Assembly (NCBI GenBank): GCA_964632865.1
Contig: CAZWDH010000256.1
Span: forward strand, 1 to 10,465
Origin: JAHDWY01 sp964632865
GTDB lineage: Bacteria > Hydrogenedentota > Hydrogenedentia > Hydrogenedentales > SLHB01
Length of the DNA stretch: 10,465 bases
Direction of reading: 5' to 3'
Positions 7,441-10,465 of this stretch are shown piece after piece (the first letter of the stretch is position 1; each line of letters starts with the position of its first letter). The notes beneath the pieces are model-generated. The model had not been told where the DNA came from. It made no database searches and saw nothing but the letters and a program-made list of their open reading frames with translations. A program made the translations under genes and the position numbers.

Positions 7441-7535
7441 GGGAAAAATGGGGACAGCTACCATTTTCCTTCTCCGCGCCTAAAGAATTTCCCCAGTTAT
7501 CCAAAAGGAAAATGGTAACTGTCCCTGTTTTTCCG
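7441..7535. mobile_element. MITE-like imperfect inverted repeat (RAYT-type motif)
   Basis: Arms 7441-7469 and 7507-7535 match in inverted orientation at 25 of 29 positions; two of the differences become G.T wobbles in a folded strand. The 37-base centre is unrelated to the arms. The arms carry GGGACAGCTACCATTTTCC on the left and its near-complement on the right, around TGTCCC. I recall TGTCCC-ending, A/T-flanked motifs of this kind near Y1-type (REP-associated) transposases in many bacteria. No transposase is in the window, so this would be a non-autonomous copy. It fills nearly the whole gap before the cysteine desulfurase gene. Confidence 0.6.
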
Positions 7536-7548
7536 GCCTCGGAAGAAC

Positions 7549-8721
7549 ATGGACAGCATCTACCTCGATCATAGCGCCACGACGCCCCTGCGCGAAGAAG
7601 TCTTCGCGGCGATGGAGCCGTATCTGCGGAATCACTTCGGCAACGCGGGTTCCATCCATCGCTTCGGGCGCGAATGCCGGCGCGCCATCGACGACGCGCG
7701 CGAGCAAGTCGCCACGCTGATCCACGCCGATCCCCGCGAGATTTACTTCACCTCCGGCGGCACGGAGTCGGACAATCTCGCCTTGCGCGGTATCCCTGCG
7801 GTATCCGGCCGGGCCAAGCGCCGCATCGTCACCACGGCGATCGAACATCACGCGGTGTTGCATGCTGCCGAACACGCACGCAAGCACGACGGGGCTGAGG
7901 TCACAATCATCGGTGTGGACGAGGACGGGCTGGTTGACCCGGAAGCTGTCGGGGCGGCAATCGACGATGACTGCGTGCTCGTATCCGTCATGCATGCCAA
8001 CAACGAAACGGGGGCGATCCAGCCTATCGAAGCGATTGCGGCGTTGTGTGCCGAGCGCGGAGTGCCGTTTCACACCGACGCGGTGCAGTCCGCGGGCAAA
8101 CTGCCCGTTGACGTGCAACGCACGCCCATCAGCATGCTCGCCATTTCCGCGCACAAACTCTACGCGCCGAAAGGCGTGGGCGCGTGCTACATCCGCAAAG
8201 GCGTCGACGTGGTGCCGCAGTCGCTGGGCGGTTTTCAAGAACGCGAACGCCGCGCGGGCACGGAAAACGTGGCCGGAATCGTCGCGCTGGGCAAGGCCTG
8301 CGAACTGGCGCGGACTGATCTGGAAACAAACGCCGCGCGCTTGCGTGAATTGCGCGACCGCCTTCAGCAGGGCATACTCGAACGCATCCCCGGAACAGCC
8401 ATCAACGGGCCGATTGACAACCGGCTGCCGGGACTATTGAACGTCCGGTTCGATGGCGTGGAAGGCGAGTCCATGGTGCTCGGGCTCGACATGGAAGGCA
8501 TCGCCGTGTCCAGCGGCGCGGCGTGCACATCGGGATCGCTCGACCCCTCCCACGTGCTTCTTGCCATGGGCCAGGACTACGCAACCGCGCAAGGTGCCGT
8601 GCGCTTCAGCCTCGGCATCGACAACACGGACGCGGAGATCGATCGCGTGCTGGACGTCTTGCCCCGCTTGCTGGAGCGCCTGCGTTTGGGAACGGGCGGT
8701 GGACCGGTGCGGGGGTTTTGA
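7549..8721 (+). CDS. Cysteine desulfurase, NifS/IscS type
   Basis: A PLP-dependent enzyme that removes sulfur from cysteine as an enzyme-bound persulfide for iron-sulfur clusters or tRNA thiolation. The 390-residue length is normal. It begins M-D-S-I-Y-L-D-H-S-A-T-T-P-L, a typical NifS/IscS start. His100 (in E-H-H-A) matches the PLP-stacking His, and D177 and Q180 (H-T-D-A-V-Q-S) contact the cofactor. Lys203 in S-A-H-K is the Schiff-base lysine. Cys326 in S-S-G-A-A-C-T-S-G-S-L is the sulfur-carrying residue on the long mobile loop of group I enzymes. All key residues are present. ATG 7549 has GGAAG at 7541-7545, only three bases away and 5 bases after the MITE-like repeat. No iscU, nifU or iscR is adjacent, so NifS and IscS cannot be told apart. 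Confidence 0.93.
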   Translation: MDSIYLDHSATTPLREEVFAAMEPYLRNHFGNAGSIHRFGRECRRAIDDAREQVATLIHADPREIYFTSGGTESDNLALRGIPAVSGRAKRRIVTTAIEHHAVLHAAEHARKHDGAEVTIIGVDEDGLVDPEAVGAAIDDDCVLVSVMHANNETGAIQPIEAIAALCAERGVPFHTDAVQSAGKLPVDVQRTPISMLAISAHKLYAPKGVGACYIRKGVDVVPQSLGGFQERERRAGTENVAGIVALGKACELARTDLETNAARLRELRDRLQQGILERIPGTAINGPIDNRLPGLLNVRFDGVEGESMVLGLDMEGIAVSSGAACTSGSLDPSHVLLAMGQDYATAQGAVRFSLGIDNTDAEIDRVLDVLPRLLERLRLGTGGGPVRGF

Positions 8722-8783
8722 TGAATCGCATGGGGCCTGTACAGCCATTGCTCGGGCGCTCAAGCGTCGCCGCTCGGCTCTGA
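8721..8783 (+). pseudogene. Possible decayed 5' remnant of mnmA
   Basis: An ATG overlaps the desulfurase stop (TGATG at 8719-8723) and opens a 20-codon frame: M-N-R-M-G-P-V-Q-P-L-L-G-R-S-S-V-A-A-R-L. MnmA, the tRNA 2-thiouridylase that receives sulfur from the desulfurase, usually begins M-x-R-V-x-V-x-M-S-G-G-V-D-S-S-V-A-A. S-S-V-A-A falls at the same residues, 14-18. After a one-base shift the DNA reads G-Y-P-V, as MnmA often does a few residues later. The S-G-G-V-D core is missing, the frame stops at 8783, and the opposing lipoprotein gene begins immediately. The resemblance is short and could be chance; a plain intergenic spacer is the alternative. Confidence 0.25.
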
Positions 8784-8792
8784 TCGTTTGGG

Positions 8793-9857
8793 CTATCCGG
8801 TCCCGCTCAGGCGATCCATGGTCCAGTAGTACCTGTATATGCGGGGAACATCATCCGTGCCGGACGCGTTCTCCAATGTAGTGTCGTTCCCCCCGCCAAG
8901 ATCATCCAGAAAGCCGATCTCCGGCGCGAACGTGTACCGCAACTCGATCTCGGCGGAACTGTCATCGCTCTTTAATACGCCGGCCACCGGGTTGAACGTG
9001 GAGATTCGCGCATAGTCACGGAATGTAATGTCGATCGTGCCAAGGTATACGACCGTCTTCGCTACGGACACGTTCAATTCCTTCCCCTCGCGCACGGCGG
9101 TCAGTTGCACCGGTTGGTCGACGATGTTGAGATCTTCGATGAAGTTCTGTGCGAGTATCGAACGCGTTCGCGCGTCCGGTGCGGGTTGTCCCCCGATTGC
9201 GATGATACGATCGCCCACGCGGAGTTGATCTGCAGCATCGCCATCCAACGCCGCGATTGTGCCGTCTTCCTCGCACTGAATCCCGGCGCGACCCATTTGA
9301 AAAGGGACCTCCGCTTCGCGCGTGAGCAGTTCGACTTTGATTTGCGCGGTCGCGCCGTCCGGTGTCACGCCGAGTAGCGTAAATCGCCAGCGCACGGTGG
9401 GTGGCTCGAGTGTCGTAAGGTCGCCGAAGGCAAACACGCTCTCCGCTTCCCAGGTGTCGCCCACCGATACCGGCGTCTCCGGAAAGTACAGGCTCGGGCC
9501 GTCTTCGCCCGAGAAGACGAAGCCGTCGGAAATCGTCAACGCTTTGCCCGCATCGATCTTCCGCATCATGTGCTCGGCGATGAGGTCATCCAGATTGTGC
9601 GAGTTCACGTGCGCCGTCATGGTCACTGCGTAGCCGTCTGCCAACCGCGACTCTGGCGTTAACACCATCACCGCGGACACGTGTTCGTTTGCGGCCCGGC
9701 CGTACGTGGTTTTGTCCAGGTCGACGGTGAGTTCATACGCCAGCGGATTCCCCAACTCCGGCACAAACCGCAGCAACACCGGATCGGAAGTCCGCTCCTG
9801 CGTACACCCCGCAGCAACCAGAATCAGTGCAAATCCAAACGGACGAGTCACACCCAT
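8793..9857 (-). CDS. Lipoprotein with a PDZ domain
   Basis: A 354-residue exported lipoprotein. Residues 1-17 form a short signal ending L-V-A-A-G, and Cys18 would be lipidated, placing the protein in the cell envelope. Residues about 25-185 are beta-rich, with Y-E-L-T-V-D, D-G-Y-A-V-T-M-T and L-Y-F-P-E-T-P-V-S-V-G-D-T-W-E; this resembles DUF6263-like envelope proteins, assigned from memory only. Residues about 190-268 look like a PDZ fold: a G-R-A-G-I start, A-A-D-Q-L-R-V-G-D-R-I-I-A-I-G-G as the carboxylate-loop-to-helix region, and a closing V-Q-L-T-A-V-R-E-G-K. Beta strands resume at 285-310. No protease triad is visible. ATG 9857 is chosen because GGGGGAA lies seven to thirteen bases upstream; a TTG at 9872 is in frame but precedes that site. 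The gene converges with the desulfurase and has no operon partner in the window. Confidence 0.75.
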   Translation of the reverse strand: MGVTRPFGFALILVAAGCTQERTSDPVLLRFVPELGNPLAYELTVDLDKTTYGRAANEHVSAVMVLTPESRLADGYAVTMTAHVNSHNLDDLIAEHMMRKIDAGKALTISDGFVFSGEDGPSLYFPETPVSVGDTWEAESVFAFGDLTTLEPPTVRWRFTLLGVTPDGATAQIKVELLTREAEVPFQMGRAGIQCEEDGTIAALDGDAADQLRVGDRIIAIGGQPAPDARTRSILAQNFIEDLNIVDQPVQLTAVREGKELNVSVAKTVVYLGTIDITFRDYARISTFNPVAGVLKSDDSSAEIELRYTFAPEIGFLDDLGGGNDTTLENASGTDDVPRIYRYYWTMDRLSGTG

Positions 9858-9989
9858 CGCGATTTCCCCCAAACAGCCCCGATATCCGCCCCGCGCGTCG
9901 TTTGTAGTCTACACCTTGAAGACGCAGGAGTGAGTCCGCTGGTGACATGGAAGATCCGCTGTGTCCGCACCCAAGGCAAAGGAGTACCT

Positions 9990-10143
9990 GGAGGGCGGGT
10001 TCTCCAACCCGCTTATTCGCCAAAGTACGAAGTCCGACGAATCCTCTTCAGAACGGAGGAAAGATCGAAACGGACGCTAACATTTTCGTGCGCCCGTCTA
10101 CGCAATGAGCGATTCGCATCGCGGGTTGGAAAACCCGCGCTCC
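9990..10143. repeat. REPIN-like pair of inverted REP palindromes
   Basis: Two 23-base units face each other: 9990-10012 (+) and 10121-10143 (reverse). They are identical at 21 of 23 positions. Each has a GGAG-type head and a 7-bp hairpin GCGGGTT/AACCCGC with a 4-base loop (CTCC in one, TTCC in the other). They flank 108 bases with no recognisable coding content. This is the architecture of REP doublets (REPIN/BIME) mobilised by RAYT transposases; none is present here. Confidence 0.65.
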
Positions 10144-10162
10144 CGAGACCTGCGTCTGCGGG

Positions 10163-10186
10163 AGCACCAATTTGATTATTGGTGCT
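10163..10186. repeat. 9-bp perfect hairpin near the radical SAM gene end
   Basis: AGCACCAAT (10163-10171) pairs perfectly with ATTGGTGCT (10178-10186) around the loop TTGATT. It lies about 95 bases beyond the stop of the minus-strand radical SAM gene. On that strand no T-run follows it, so a terminator role is doubtful. Confidence 0.5.
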
Positions 10187-10280
10187 TGGAGTTTGTTTCG
10201 AGTTTGATTGGTAGAAAGACGCGCGACCCGCGTGCACCGGCTGCTTCCAGCCCACGCCCCACGCAATCTCCGGGTTCTTT

Positions 10281-10465
10281 CTACAACGCCCAGGCTTCGT
10301 CTTCAGGTTCGACGACTTTTTCCTGGTTCTTGATGTAGTAGAGGGGATCGTCGGTCTTGGGGATGTTGGTGATGGGCTCGGCTTCGCCGGTGCCGAAGAG
10401 ATCGGCGTAATCGCCGTGGAAGCCGTCGCAGATGGTGCGGCAGGCGCACTGTTCGCAGGCTTCGT
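10281..10465 (-). CDS. Radical SAM/SPASM-type protein, C-terminal fragment (5' end outside window)
   Basis: The last 60 codons of a minus-strand gene whose start lies beyond the right edge. The first full codon in the window is at 10463 and the TAG stop is at 10283-10281. The fragment opens E-A-C-E-Q-C-A-C-R-T-I-C-D-G-F-H-G-D-Y-A-D-L-F-G. Four Cys in a C-x2-C-x-C-x3-C pattern followed by D-G-F-H-G-D-Y resemble the terminal cluster-binding motif of SPASM/twitch-type radical SAM enzymes, where auxiliary 4Fe-4S clusters are bound. The remaining 36 residues are acidic and probably a disordered tail, ending E-D-E-A-W-A-L. The radical SAM core C-x3-C-x2-C is not in the window, so the class rests on the C-terminal motif alone. 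Substrate unknown. Confidence 0.65.
   Translation of the reverse strand, partial: EACEQCACRTICDGFHGDYADLFGTGEAEPITNIPKTDDPLYYIKNQEKVVEPEDEAWAL

Larger units (their letters stand above)
9873..10280. other. Intergenic region of about 400 bp without a gene
   Basis: This stretch separates the lipoprotein start from the radical SAM gene end, both on the minus strand. It holds the REPIN-like pair and the 9-bp hairpin listed separately. The open frames crossing it have no family resemblance and run through the palindromes. The lipoprotein promoter should lie at its left end, but I see no convincing -35/-10 pair. Confidence 0.6.

Noticed and set aside
7480..8238. 252-codon open frame on the minus strand
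   Set aside because: It is antisense to the cysteine desulfurase and begins inside its conserved core.
9990..10143. CRISPR array
   Set aside because: There are only two repeat units, they are in inverted orientation, and the 108-base spacer is far too long.
9681..10175. 164-codon plus-strand frame and short minus-strand frames across 9733-10266
   Set aside because: They run through the REPIN palindromes or the lipoprotein start and have no recognisable domain or good ribosome site.
1..10465. tRNA or rRNA genes
   Set aside because: No cloverleaf-like segment with the conserved T-loop GGTTCRA and paired acceptor ends was seen on either strand by eye.

Overview
The window is GC-rich bacterial chromosome. 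Genes sit on both strands, are mostly single or in short operons, and are separated by small hairpin repeats. Housekeeping genes (groEL end, queA, aspS, a NifS/IscS cysteine desulfurase) alternate with an accessory set: a secreted DUF4038/GH140-like glycosidase, a strictosidine-synthase-like propeller protein, a DUF1569 protein, a PDZ lipoprotein and the tail of a radical SAM protein. The mix of a DUF4038 glycosidase, a radical SAM tail with a C..C.....C-D-G-F-H-G-D-Y motif, and REP-type repeats would fit Candidatus Hydrogenedentota, Planctomycetota or a relative. This is a guess from gene content; nothing here fixes the phylum.

Layout. 1-452 is the 3' end of groEL, followed by a 17-bp hairpin. 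522-550 holds a good sigma70-type promoter for a two-gene unit: DUF1569 protein (646-1083) and membrane-anchored strictosidine-synthase/APMAP-like propeller (1100-2170). queA (2222-3244) follows; it has no Shine-Dalgarno and may be leaderless. It converges, across an 8-bp hairpin, on an unrecognised minus-strand gene (3302-3901). That gene is divergent from aspS (4115-5896), which has a near-consensus promoter at 4036-4064. Next is the secreted glycosidase (5977-7413), then a roughly 95-bp imperfect inverted repeat that looks like a non-autonomous mobile element, placed directly before the cysteine desulfurase start (7549-8721). A PDZ-containing lipoprotein (8793-9857, minus) converges on the desulfurase. 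The remaining 400 bp hold a REPIN-like inverted pair, another 9-bp hairpin, and the 3' end of a radical SAM/SPASM-type gene (10281-10465, minus).

Functional links. queA, aspS and the cysteine desulfurase all serve tRNA modification, tRNA charging or sulfur supply, but they are not one operon. The short sequence after the desulfurase resembles a decayed start of mnmA, the tRNA 2-thiouridylase that uses desulfurase sulfur. I see no phage, CRISPR, toxin-antitoxin or obvious defence system. The most unusual material is the repeats, the putative mnmA remnant and the PDZ domain apparently nested inside the lipoprotein.
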